Origin: Roseiflexaceae bacterium
Lineage (GTDB): Bacteria > Chloroflexota > Chloroflexia > Chloroflexales > Roseiflexaceae
Assembly: GCA_947462525.1 (NCBI GenBank)
Contig: CANHPK010000009.1
Span: 1-14,747, forward strand
Length of the DNA: 14,747 bases
Direction of reading: 5' to 3'
Shown: positions 1 through 7,013 of the stretch, piece after piece
How positions within the stretch are numbered: the first letter of the stretch is position 1
Layout: every line of letters begins with the position of its first letter
Translations under genes and position numbers: made by a program
Notes under the pieces: generated by a model
Seen by the model: only the letters and a program-made list of their open reading frames with translations
Database searches by the model: none
Told to the model about the DNA's origin: nothing

Positions 1-267
1 ACCTGGATTGGCCCCGGTGCGGTCGTCGACAAGTCCATCATCGACAAAAATGTCGTCGTGGGCGCGAACGCCGTTGTGGGGAGCGGGGACGACCTCGACA
101 CGCCCAATGTCCTGCAACCCGATAAGGTCAACACGGGCATCAATGTCATTGGCAAGGGGGCACGCATCCCCGCTGATTGTGTCATCGGGCGCAACGTCGT
201 GGTCAATGCCGAACGTGTCGAAGCGCAGTTCCCCACTGCACGCATCGCCAGCGGAAGCACGATTTAG
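1..267 (+). CDS. glgC: Glucose-1-phosphate adenylyltransferase (GlgC-type), C-terminal end; 5' part outside window
   Basis: The frame is open from base 1 and ends at TAG 265-267, giving the last 88 residues of a longer protein. The visible part is a left-handed beta-helix built of hexapeptide-like repeats (IGPGAVVDKSIIDKNVVVG, then IGKGARIPADCVIG and IGRNVVVNA). It closes with a short tail, F-P-T-A-R-I-A-S-G-S-T-I. This repeat pattern and SG-T ending match the C-terminal domain of ADP-glucose pyrophosphorylases, which make ADP-glucose from glucose-1-phosphate and ATP for glycogen synthesis in the cytoplasm. The nucleotidyltransferase domain that would prove substrate and nucleotide lies outside the window. 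Another sugar nucleotidyltransferase with the same helix domain is therefore possible. The next gene starts 17 bases after the stop on the same strand, so the two may be co-transcribed. Confidence 0.68.
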   Translation, partial: TWIGPGAVVDKSIIDKNVVVGANAVVGSGDDLDTPNVLQPDKVNTGINVIGKGARIPADCVIGRNVVVNAERVEAQFPTARIASGSTI

Positions 268-284
268 CGAAAGCTCGGCATGCT

Positions 285-728
285 ATGACATCCACGAGCC
301 CGCATAAACACTCCACCCAGCAACTCATCGCCATTGCTGCACAGATGATTGCGACCAAGCAGACCAAATCCGGTGTGGTCGCGGATGTTGGTGCTGCAGT
401 GGTCAGCACAGATGGGGACGTGTACACGGGCGTGTGTGTCGGCACGGATTCGAACACCATCTGCGCTGAACGTACGGCAATCGCCACGATGATTGGCGCG
501 AGTCAGTCGTATCTCGTGCACACCGTCGTCGCGGTCTGGAAGAACGAGGACGGTGCAATCTATGTCATCCCACCGTGTGGACATTGCCGCCAGTTCATCG
601 CAGACATGCACCCCGACAACATCACCGTGACCCAGGTCATCCTGAGCCACGATGTCGTCGTCCCGTTATCAGCACTCCTGCCATATTACGATTGGTGGGC
701 CAAACAACCCGACTGCACCTCAGTCTAA
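285..728 (+). CDS. Cytidine deaminase-fold protein (CDA or blasticidin-S-deaminase-like), 147 aa
   Basis: This is a zinc-dependent deaminase of the cytidine deaminase fold, acting in the cytosol. Zinc and catalytic motifs are intact: C60-A-E62 (Cys ligand and proton-shuttle Glu) and P97-C98-G-H-C101-R-Q (the other two Cys ligands). That Cys3 pattern and the 147-residue length are typical of small tetrameric CDAs. The V-G-A-A-V core (35-39) is present. However, the segment that should read like N-V-E-N-A-S reads C51-V-G53-T-D-S, so the ribose-contacting Asn and Glu are missing. Substrate may therefore not be cytidine; blasticidin-S deaminases also deviate here. I chose ATG 285, 17 bases after the glgC stop, because the longer frame back to 177 would run far into glgC. 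No clear Shine-Dalgarno site precedes it. The 3' end overlaps the convergent ParB-fold gene by 9 bases. Confidence 0.8.
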   Translation: MTSTSPHKHSTQQLIAIAAQMIATKQTKSGVVADVGAAVVSTDGDVYTGVCVGTDSNTICAERTAIATMIGASQSYLVHTVVAVWKNEDGAIYVIPPCGHCRQFIADMHPDNITVTQVILSHDVVVPLSALLPYYDWWAKQPDCTSV

Positions 729-1649
729 CCCACCATCAGCGCGGAAGGTCAGGAGCGACGATACGCGTTGTGCCAACCCATGGTACCAACGCTGTGTGGC
801 ATATGACTGCGCAAAATCGCTTGCTGCCAGCGCAGGGCCAGGGTCTTGACCACCAGATTTTTCGAGCATGTACCACCGATGCTCCATAATCCATCGGTAC
901 AAATCGGCTTCGGTTCGGCCGGGGAAGTGCTGGAGAATATTCTGGCTGCGAATCACCGCAATCGTCGGCATGTAGATGTTGTCGTACCAATCCACCACTG
1001 CCTCTGTCGATTCGATGGGTCGCTGTTGTTCGAGGCCCATAAAATACCGCCGGCCATTGATGTGTCGGATGAGTTCGAGGTAGCCGCCACTTTCGCTGAA
1101 CTCAATCCGCTGTTCGGGCCGCACAGTGTGGAGTTGCGTCCATTCGAGGAAGTCGCTGTACTCTTCTTTGAGCGGCAATGCATCGACCGTCAAATCACGG
1201 GTCATCGGCACATCAACCAGCAACTCGGTGACATGAGCATCGATGTCACGTTGCCCCAAACGACGTGCAACAGAGATACGGTGATTGCCATCGCGGACAA
1301 AGTAAATGTCGCCGATTTTGTAGACATCAATCGGCGGCAAATCAATATACTGCAATGCCGCTTTGTTGACGTTCATCCAGCGATCTCGGGTGTGATCCGT
1401 TTTGGGGAGGAAGTGACGGTCAAAATCGCCATACCTCCCTTCGCTCCCAATAATATTGTCGAGTGGAATGGTCTGTAACCCGAGGCTCCGTTGACCGTGG
1501 ATTTGCAGGCGTTGCCGCACTTCTTCGAACGCAAGTAAGTCATGCGGGGCATGGTACAGAGCATCGGTGAGCGCGGCAATCCATTCGCGGCGGCGGGCAT
1601 CTTCAAATTGTGTACGGGCAGCAGCATCCATAAACTGACGATCAGACAT
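720..1649 (-). CDS. ParB/Srx-fold protein of unknown function (DUF4032-like), 309 aa
   Basis: Residues about 60-145 look like a ParB/sulfiredoxin-fold domain. A segment I-P-L-D-N-I-I-G (61-68) resembles the first ParB strand, and the signature is V-R-D120-G-N-H-R124-I-S-V-A-R-R. The equivalent D-G-H-H-R signature is seen in actinobacterial DUF4032 proteins, and relatives are often annotated as ParB-like nuclease or transcriptional regulator. The rest (about 150-309) is Trp/Tyr-rich and has no motif I recognise. There is no helix-turn-helix and no parA neighbour, so chromosome partitioning is unlikely. The wider fold includes nucleases, CTPases, sulfiredoxin and free-serine kinases, so I leave the activity open. 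The start ATG overlaps the end of the upstream phosphoesterase gene by 8 bases and has AGGA seven bases upstream, which suggests translational coupling. The gene converges with the deaminase gene. Confidence 0.72.
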   Translation of the reverse strand: MSDRQFMDAAARTQFEDARRREWIAALTDALYHAPHDLLAFEEVRQRLQIHGQRSLGLQTIPLDNIIGSEGRYGDFDRHFLPKTDHTRDRWMNVNKAALQYIDLPPIDVYKIGDIYFVRDGNHRISVARRLGQRDIDAHVTELLVDVPMTRDLTVDALPLKEEYSDFLEWTQLHTVRPEQRIEFSESGGYLELIRHINGRRYFMGLEQQRPIESTEAVVDWYDNIYMPTIAVIRSQNILQHFPGRTEADLYRWIMEHRWYMLEKSGGQDPGPALAASDFAQSYATQRWYHGLAQRVSSLLTFRADGGLD

Positions 1650-2301
1650 GTGTGCGTCCTGTTGGGGTTGACCGTTCGATCGTCATGTGGCGATATCCGG
1701 CGGTGTTGAGAATCATCGTTTGATTATAGTAAGTTTCGGCGGCGACACCGTATGAGTAGTTGCGGTGTACATGCCCATGTATCCAATAGGTCGGTCGAAA
1801 CCACCGTTGGAACGTCACAAACGCATGCGACCCACGATGCGGTCGGTCGGCTGCGTCATGTATCCCAGCAAGTGGCGCATGCGAAAGCATCACATCGAGG
1901 CGACGACCGGTCAGTGCAGTGTGTAATCGAACCCGCGTTGCTAACCGCAACATACGTATAAGCATCTGCGCTTCGGTGTACTGGGCACCCGATTCGTTGT
2001 TGTACCGGAGCGAACCACCCAACCCGGCGACCGTCAATCCATGGATCATCATGATGCGATCTTCGACCGAGGTGCAGCCACGCGGATGAGTAATCAGCTC
2101 CCCCCCACCCGTCCATTCGTCTTTGTCATGGTTCCCAGCAACATACAGACAGGGAATATTCAGCATCGAGACACAGTACTCGAGGTAATAATAAGGCAAA
2201 TCTCCACACGCCAATACGAGGTCTACATCTGCAAATCGCTCTTTGATTTGCAAACTATAGACCACCGGCACGACCTCATCACTGAGTGTCAATACACGCA
2301 T
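1642..2301 (-). CDS. Calcineurin-like metallophosphoesterase, 219 aa
   Basis: Cytosolic binuclear-metal phosphoesterase. Visible motifs in order are L-S-D8-E-V-V (motif 1), C-G33-D34-L-P-Y (motif 2), A-G56-N57-H58-D59 (motif 3), L-S-H141-A-P (motif 4) and H-G176-H177-V-H179 (motif 5). Motif 1 departs from the usual D-x-H, with valine at the His position, and motif 2 lacks the second Asp of G-D-x-x-D. I remember S-D-E/K-V as typical of one bacterial subfamily rather than decay. The substrate cannot be read from sequence. I chose ATG 2301 because the phosphoesterase fold begins immediately (M-R-V-L-T-L-S-D) and GGAG lies five bases upstream. The open frame extends 97 codons further, but that extension is low-complexity and lies across the kinase gene. 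The stop overlaps the next gene's start by 8 bases, so the two are very probably an operon. Confidence 0.85.
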   Translation of the reverse strand: MRVLTLSDEVVPVVYSLQIKERFADVDLVLACGDLPYYYLEYCVSMLNIPCLYVAGNHDKDEWTGGGELITHPRGCTSVEDRIMMIHGLTVAGLGGSLRYNNESGAQYTEAQMLIRMLRLATRVRLHTALTGRRLDVMLSHAPLAGIHDAADRPHRGSHAFVTFQRWFRPTYWIHGHVHRNYSYGVAAETYYNQTMILNTAGYRHMTIERSTPTGRTHV

Positions 2302-2337
2302 GGGCGCTCCCGTTGTACAGCGATTTGGGGTGACACG

Positions 2338-2343
2338 AGTATA
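2338..2343 (-). promoter_or_regulatory. Candidate -10 box for the phosphoesterase/ParB-fold pair
   Basis: The minus strand reads TATACT here, about 37 bases before the phosphoesterase ATG, inside the 85-base gap behind the histidine kinase gene. I see no good -35 at 16-18 bases, so this is a weak call. The pair could instead be read through from the kinase gene, since no terminator hairpin is visible in the gap. Confidence 0.35.
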
Positions 2344-2386
2344 GCGTATTTTGTGTTGCGCAGATAGTCCCAAACAAATTGAGTGT

Positions 2387-3868
2387 TTATCGGTCGTCGT
2401 CGTCGATGACTTCTTCAATACAGGGTAACTCAATGCGGAACGTGGTACCTTCGCCGAGCTTCGATTGCACGCGCACCAGCCCGTGATGTGCCTCGACGAT
2501 ATACTTGACGATGGCCAACCCAAGACCAGCGCCGCCACCGACTGCTCCGGGGGTGCGGGTGCGTGAGCGGTCCGCACGATAGAAGCGTTCAAAAATGTGT
2601 TCGAGGTCAGCGCTGCTCATCCCCACCCCCGTATCGGTGATGGTGATGATGGCGGCACGTCCATCGCCATTGAGTGTACACGTCACTGTCCCACCAGTCG
2701 CTGTATGCTGGAGGGCATTCATACACACATTAATCAACGCCTGCTTGATTCGATCCCGATCACCCTCGACAAAAACGACCGTACGGACATCCAACGTCAA
2801 CGCGACACCGTTTGCTAATGGTTTGAGCTCGCGGACGACTTCCAGCAACAATGTGGCGATATCGACCAACACAAAACGCATATTCGTTGCTGCTTCATTG
2901 CGTGCCAACATCAACAGGTCATTGACGAGACGAATAAGCCGCGCAGATTCATTCTGCATGTCACGCAATGATTCCTCGAGGAGTTCTTTATCCCGAGCAG
3001 CACCACGTTGCAGGATTTCGATGTTGCCTTGCATGGCAGCCAGCGGCGTCCGGATTTCGTGGGATGCGTCTGCAAGGAACCGCTGTTGCGCTTCGAAGAG
3101 ATTATCGATACGTCCCAAGAGGTCGTTCACCGTCACTGTCAATAACTGCAATTCGTCTTGGACCACGGGGACCGGCACGCGCCGGCGCAAGTCGGCGGCA
3201 CTCACAATACTTTGTGCGGTCCGTGCGATGACATCAATCGGGCGAAACACTGCCCGTGTCAACCAGGCTCCGCCTTGGGCAGCAAACATCATGGCAGCGA
3301 CCCCGCCGAACGCGAGCGCATACAAGAAAATCCGCAACGCACGCTCAGTCTCGGCGATGGGCCGCGAGAGTTGTATCAACCCTTGCACCTGCACCGTACC
3401 GGTAATCGGATTGGTGTACACCAAAGGCATCAACAGCGTCCGGACCCGCACAAAGCCCAAATCCATTGATGCCCGTGTCAGCGGTGCTTGAAGCGCCCCC
3501 ATGACCGTCTCGCGATTGAGTGTCACCCGTTGGGTGAACTCCACCTGTCCACGGAGATTGGGAGAATACTCGATTGGATTGCCATCGTTGTCATAGACCA
3601 CCACGAACAGATTGGTCGTCGCAAAACTATCCAACCCATTCCCCTGCGCAAGAAAAGCCGGCAAATCAGACAGATCTGACCGGAGAGATGGCTCGTCTGC
3701 TGCATCGTTGAAGCTCTGGACCAACACCTGCGCACCGAGATTGAGCTCGTTATCGATGCCATTGATCAGCGCCCGGTTGACCACAAAATACAGCCCGATA
3801 TCGAGTGCAGTCAATGCAAGGGCAAATAAGCCTACATAGGCGAGGGTAAGTCTGAGGCGCAGTGACAT
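2387..3868 (-). CDS. Membrane sensor histidine kinase (HAMP-HisKA-HATPase), 493 aa
   Basis: Two-component sensor kinase of the inner membrane. TM1 is about residues 8-30, an extracytoplasmic sensor region about 31-177, and TM2 about 178-197. A HAMP linker spans about 200-253, a HisKA dimerisation helix about 258-325, and the ATPase domain follows to about 482. The phosphoacceptor is H270 in A-S-H-E-I-R-T-P-L. The ATPase domain shows the N box (N380-V-C-M-N384-A-L-Q-H), G1 (D412-T-G-V-G), F box (F-E-R-F-Y) and G2 (G-A-G-L-G-L-A-I-V), so the enzyme looks complete. The protein ends in an acidic I-D-D-D-D-R tail. ATG 3868 lies 6 bases after the SH3b gene. The upstream TAG stop is part of its AGGA ribosome site, so the genes are coupled. 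No response regulator gene is adjacent, and the signal is unknown. Confidence 0.93.
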   Translation of the reverse strand: MSLRLRLTLAYVGLFALALTALDIGLYFVVNRALINGIDNELNLGAQVLVQSFNDAADEPSLRSDLSDLPAFLAQGNGLDSFATTNLFVVVYDNDGNPIEYSPNLRGQVEFTQRVTLNRETVMGALQAPLTRASMDLGFVRVRTLLMPLVYTNPITGTVQVQGLIQLSRPIAETERALRIFLYALAFGGVAAMMFAAQGGAWLTRAVFRPIDVIARTAQSIVSAADLRRRVPVPVVQDELQLLTVTVNDLLGRIDNLFEAQQRFLADASHEIRTPLAAMQGNIEILQRGAARDKELLEESLRDMQNESARLIRLVNDLLMLARNEAATNMRFVLVDIATLLLEVVRELKPLANGVALTLDVRTVVFVEGDRDRIKQALINVCMNALQHTATGGTVTCTLNGDGRAAIITITDTGVGMSSADLEHIFERFYRADRSRTRTPGAVGGGAGLGLAIVKYIVEAHHGLVRVQSKLGEGTTFRIELPCIEEVIDDDDR

Positions 3869-3874
3869 CGTGTC

Positions 3875-4387
3875 CTACTTTGCTTGGGTATAGTTTGCCG
3901 CCACCCACCCCGAAATGCCCGCTTCGGTGACAACCGGTAGCCAAGAACCGTCATCATTGACCTGCGCACCAACGACCGTCAATACCGTGCCGTCTGCCAA
4001 CGTCTGCAGAATATCTGCGTCGCGCCGCGGTGCAGAACGCAGAAACAAGCCAGACGCGCCCGTCCCGACAACGACAACGATAGTGTCTGAAGTAGGACCC
4101 ACGGTCAGTGTCGGTAACACCGTATCGGCCGGTGCAACTACTGCACCTGCGTTTGATGCATACGTGCGTAATCCGAGGATAATCGCCACCACAAGCCCGA
4201 TTACGATTGCCAGACGTGGTCCCCGTTGCATGACCGCATGGATTCCACTGCGGCGCGGCAGCAATACTTGTTGGGTCGTGCGCCGGGTATCGTCTCCAGG
4301 GGAACGGTAGACCATCCCGCCCGTCGGTCTCTGTGGAGCTGCGTGATCGCGTTCGGTGTTCGCGTGTGGATCCGGGGTGTCATCCAT
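3875..4387 (-). CDS. Single-pass membrane protein with extracytoplasmic SH3b domain, 170 aa
   Basis: The N-terminal 57 residues are hydrophilic and charged (presumed cytoplasmic). A hydrophobic helix at about 58-74 (L-A-I-V-I-G-L-V-V-A-I-I-L-G-L) follows, then a Thr/Val/Pro linker. A bacterial SH3 domain lies at about 112-167, recognisable by L-F-L-R-S-A-P, a D-A-D-I-L-Q-T-L core, G-S-W-L-P-V and G-W-V-A-A-N-Y near the end. SH3b domains commonly bind peptidoglycan or cell-surface ligands, so a wall-facing role is likely but inferred. ATG 4387 was chosen over the ATG at 4429. It leaves a 14-base gap to the upstream epimerase stop and has GAGG just ahead, whereas the longer start would overlap the epimerase. 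The gene sits between the epimerase and histidine kinase genes, probably in one transcript. Confidence 0.8.
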   Translation of the reverse strand: MDDTPDPHANTERDHAAPQRPTGGMVYRSPGDDTRRTTQQVLLPRRSGIHAVMQRGPRLAIVIGLVVAIILGLRTYASNAGAVVAPADTVLPTLTVGPTSDTIVVVVGTGASGLFLRSAPRRDADILQTLADGTVLTVVGAQVNDDGSWLPVVTEAGISGWVAANYTQAK

Positions 4388-4401
4388 GCGGTACCTCGCA
4401 A

Positions 4402-5367
4402 CTATTCTTCGTGAATACGGACACGCCAAAACGCGAGTAATTCAGCAACGATTTGTGCCATCCCGATGCGCGGCTCCCAGCCGGTCAACGTTCGTAATCG
4501 GCTGTTGTCGCCACGCAACACTGGCTCATCAACCGGCCGCATACGTGCGGGATCGGGTACCACTTCGACCGGGACGGTGCCTTGTGCCAGCACCATCTCT
4601 AGGATGTCGCCCATGCGGGTAGCAACGCCAGAACACATGTTGTAGACAGTCCCACCCGGCGCTTGTTGCAACAGCGCCCATAATGCACGGGCGACATCAT
4701 CGACATGGGTGTAATCGCGCCGCGGTTCGAGGTTACCCACATGGATGACTGGCGCTTGCCTGCCTGCTTCGATCAGTGCCATCTGCCGACAAAACGTTTG
4801 GATAGCAGTCCGATCCCCCTGACGCGTACCGACATGATTAAATGACCGCGTCACCACCGTGTGGATACCGTACGAGTCAAAGTACTGTAATCCCAACAAT
4901 TCTTGGGCCACTTTGCTAATCCCGTATGGTGATGCAGGCCGCATGGGGTACGATTCGTGGATGGGGATAGCCTCTGGGGCGACCACACCATATTGCGCAC
5001 TCGAGCCAGCAATATGGACGCGCGCCGTCGGCGCATGCCGACGCACAGCTTCGAGCAGATGCACTGTACCTTCGACGTTCGCGCGCATTGTCGCGACTGG
5101 CGCCCCCCATGACGCCGAAGGATAGCTCTGTGCTGCCAAATGGTAGATATACTCGGGCTGCGCCAGACGTACCGCGTCAGCAACAGCATACGGATCTTCG
5201 ATGTCACCTTCGTAGACGGTGAGTTTGTCAATAATGGGAGCGAGCGCACGTGGATCACTACGCCAGCGCTTGAACACACTCAGCGTTACATCCGGTTGGC
5301 GCAACAGGTATGCGGCAAGCGTGCTCCCCACAGGCCCGGTAGCACCAGTAATAAGGATTCGTGGCAT
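4402..5367 (-). CDS. NAD(P)-dependent sugar epimerase/reductase, Rmd/GMD-like, 321 aa
   Basis: Extended short-chain dehydrogenase acting on nucleotide sugars in the cytosol. The Rossmann loop G8-A-T-G11-P-V-G14 binds NAD(P). The catalytic pair is Y148-G-I-S-K152, with the usual Ser-rich strand A-G-S-S-A-Q-Y (120-126). The segments H-L-A-A-Q-S-Y, T-R-S-F-N-H-V-G, G-N-L-E-P-R-R-D-Y and R-P-V-D-E-P-V-L-R-G-D are closest to GDP-6-deoxy-D-mannose reductase and GDP-mannose 4,6-dehydratase. The 321-residue length fits Rmd slightly better than GMD. The likely role is in making a deoxyhexose donor such as GDP-rhamnose for surface glycans, but exact substrate is inference. ATG 5367 has AGGAG about six bases upstream on the minus strand. 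It is the first gene of the minus-strand run, followed 14 bases later by the SH3b gene. Confidence 0.85.
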   Translation of the reverse strand: MPRILITGATGPVGSTLAAYLLRQPDVTLSVFKRWRSDPRALAPIIDKLTVYEGDIEDPYAVADAVRLAQPEYIYHLAAQSYPSASWGAPVATMRANVEGTVHLLEAVRRHAPTARVHIAGSSAQYGVVAPEAIPIHESYPMRPASPYGISKVAQELLGLQYFDSYGIHTVVTRSFNHVGTRQGDRTAIQTFCRQMALIEAGRQAPVIHVGNLEPRRDYTHVDDVARALWALLQQAPGGTVYNMCSGVATRMGDILEMVLAQGTVPVEVVPDPARMRPVDEPVLRGDNSRLRTLTGWEPRIGMAQIVAELLAFWRVRIHEE

Positions 5368-5396
5368 GCCTGCTCCTTTATCGTGTCTTCACAGGT

Positions 5397-5405
5397 ATTT
5401 TACCA
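5397..5405 (-). promoter_or_regulatory. Candidate extended -10 promoter for the epimerase-SH3b-kinase run
   Basis: The minus strand reads TGGTAAAAT, an extended -10 (TGnTAAAAT), about 30 bases ahead of the epimerase ATG. That leaves a short leader containing the AGGAG ribosome site. No convincing -35 sits at 17 bases. A perfect TTGACA on the minus strand at 5434-5439 is 31 bases away, too far to pair with it. Confidence 0.4.
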
Positions 5406-5472
5406 GAATCAATCCGAAACTCGCAGAACTTTATGTCAAATTCACAGGAGAAAGCCGTCCTCACGACCTGCA

Positions 5473-5490
5473 TGCATACGGTATAATGCA
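5473..5490. promoter_or_regulatory. gatB -10 box inside a small inverted repeat
   Basis: A consensus TATAAT at 5482-5487 (plus strand) lies 38 bases before the gatB ATG. The -35 region is poor. The box is embedded in TGCAT (5473-5477) - N8 - ATGCA (5486-5490), and TGCATGCA (5469-5476) is itself a palindrome. The -10 call is moderately secure, while an operator role for the dyad is speculative. Confidence 0.5.
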
Positions 5491-5525
5491 CGCATATTCG
5501 AGCCACTGCGGTAGAAGGCATTCCC

Positions 5526-6977
5526 ATGAAGTATATCGCTACCATCGGTCTAGAAGTCCACGCCCAGATACGGACGGCATCCAAGATGTTTTGTGGATGT
5601 CGGACCGATGCAGCCCATGCTGCTCCCAACACGAATGTATGCCCGACATGCCTTGGCTTGCCAGGGGCGTTACCCGTGCCGAATCGTTCGGCAATCGAAC
5701 AAATCGTCAAAACCGGGCTCGCCCTGCATTCGACCATCGCAGTCGATAGCACCATGAGCCGCAAGAACTACTTCTATCCCGATTTGCCTTCGTCATACCA
5801 GCGCAGTCAGTACGAAGACCCCTTGTGCGTCGGCGGTCACGTCGACATTGTCGTCAATGGTGTCGATCGCCGTATTAACTTGACTCGTATCCACATCGAA
5901 GAAGACACCGGCAAGCTCAATCATATGCCCGATGGAACGTCACTCATTGACTACAACCGGGCAGGGGTGCCGTTGATGGAAATCGTCTCTGAACCCGAGA
6001 TCCAATCTGCCGAAGAAGCTCGCCTGTACTTCCAGTCTCTGCATCAACTGCTCAGCTGGATCGGTGTCAACAGCGGCAACCTCGAAGAAGGCGCATTGCG
6101 TTGCGATGCGAACGTGTCGGTCCGCCCGGAAGGTCAGAAAGAATTCGGCTCAAAAGTCGAAATCAAGAACGTGAACTCGTTCAAAAATGTCGAACGTGCA
6201 ATCAATTTCGAAATAGAGCGGCAAATCCAAGTTCTCACCGACGGTGGCACCATCAAACAGTCGACGCGTGGGTGGAACGATGCCACCGGCAAAACGGTCG
6301 AGCAACGCTCCAAAGAGTTTGCACACGACTATCGATACTTCCCCGATCCAGACATCCCACCGTTCCAGATGGATCGTACACTCGTCGCCGAGATAGCCAC
6401 ACGCCTCCCTGAACTCCCCAGCGCACGGCGCCAACGCTTCATCACCGAGTACGCGGTGAGTCCTGCAGATGCCGATTTGCTGACGGCCAACACTGCGGTC
6501 GCTGCTTTCTACGAGACGACCGTTGCAGCCACCATCAAACAGAACGGTACAGCCCGCGATGCGTCGGTGTGGATCCTCGGTGAGTTCTTTCGTCTGCTCA
6601 ATGACCAAGGCGAATCACTGGCAGCCGCGTCCGAACGTATGACTCCTGCCCATATTGCTGAGCTGATTGGACTGCTCAACAAAGGCACCATTACCCGTGC
6701 ATCTGCCAAAGAAGTCTTCGAGATTTGCTACCGCGAAGGTACCGCACCCGAGGCAATCGTCGCAGCCCGCGGTATGGCAGTCATCGGCGACAGCGATGCG
6801 TTGCTCACCATGGCACGTGAGGCCGTCGCAGCTAATCCCAAAGCTGTCGCAGACTTCAAAGCAGGCAAAGACGCCGCTATCAAGTTCTTGGTCGGCCAAA
6901 TTATGCGCCAATCCCGTGGTCAAGCCAGTCCACAGGCAGCCGAGGCAGCAGTCGTTGCCGCGCTTGCTGAAGTCTAG
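5526..6977 (+). CDS. gatB: Aspartyl/glutamyl-tRNA(Asn/Gln) amidotransferase subunit B
   Basis: GatB is the tRNA-binding kinase subunit of GatCAB. It activates the side chain of misacylated Glu-tRNA(Gln) or Asp-tRNA(Asn) with ATP so that ammonia from GatA can amidate it. The 483-residue length is normal. Family features are I-G-L-E-V-H-A-Q at the start, paired Cys motifs C23-G-C25 and C39-P-T-C42, and H-I-E-E-D-T-G-K-L (123-131). The signature D-Y-N-R-A-G-V-P-L-M-E-I runs at 142-153, and a YqeY-like helical tail follows in the last third. AGAAGG at 5513-5518, seven bases before ATG 5526, fixes the start. gatA and gatC are not adjacent in this window, so the subunits are encoded at more than one locus. 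Whether both Asn and Gln tRNAs are substrates cannot be told here. Confidence 0.97.
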   Translation: MKYIATIGLEVHAQIRTASKMFCGCRTDAAHAAPNTNVCPTCLGLPGALPVPNRSAIEQIVKTGLALHSTIAVDSTMSRKNYFYPDLPSSYQRSQYEDPLCVGGHVDIVVNGVDRRINLTRIHIEEDTGKLNHMPDGTSLIDYNRAGVPLMEIVSEPEIQSAEEARLYFQSLHQLLSWIGVNSGNLEEGALRCDANVSVRPEGQKEFGSKVEIKNVNSFKNVERAINFEIERQIQVLTDGGTIKQSTRGWNDATGKTVEQRSKEFAHDYRYFPDPDIPPFQMDRTLVAEIATRLPELPSARRQRFITEYAVSPADADLLTANTAVAAFYETTVAATIKQNGTARDASVWILGEFFRLLNDQGESLAAASERMTPAHIAELIGLLNKGTITRASAKEVFEICYREGTAPEAIVAARGMAVIGDSDALLTMAREAVAANPKAVADFKAGKDAAIKFLVGQIMRQSRGQASPQAAEAAVVAALAEV

Positions 6978-7013
6978 TCCGTGACCAATCAGACGTACCA
7001 CCGTCCAGATACT

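Noticed and set aside
177..284. Longer deaminase start at 177
   Set aside because: It would overlap the glgC end by about 90 bases and adds Arg/Cys-rich sequence with no match to the family.
720..728. Bidirectional terminator at the convergent gene ends
   Set aside because: The two coding regions overlap by 9 bases, and I see no GC-rich hairpin with a T run around the junction.
846..1478. A 210-codon plus-strand frame
   Set aside because: It is antisense to the ParB-fold gene, with no recognisable motif and no ribosome site. I take it as a shadow frame.
2302..2592. N-terminal extension of the phosphoesterase by 97 codons
   Set aside because: It would overlap the kinase gene and reads as low-complexity sequence. 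The fold starts at the ATG at 2301, which has its own GGAG.
2595..3491. A 298-codon open frame on the plus strand
   Set aside because: It lies fully antisense to the intact histidine kinase gene, and its translation is Ser/Arg/Asn-rich with no domain. The frame is open because of the codon bias of the kinase gene.
5434..5439. Perfect TTGACA on the minus strand upstream of the epimerase gene
   Set aside because: No -10 lies 16-18 bases downstream (the position reads CGGATT), and the extended -10 candidate is 31 bases away. It is probably chance.
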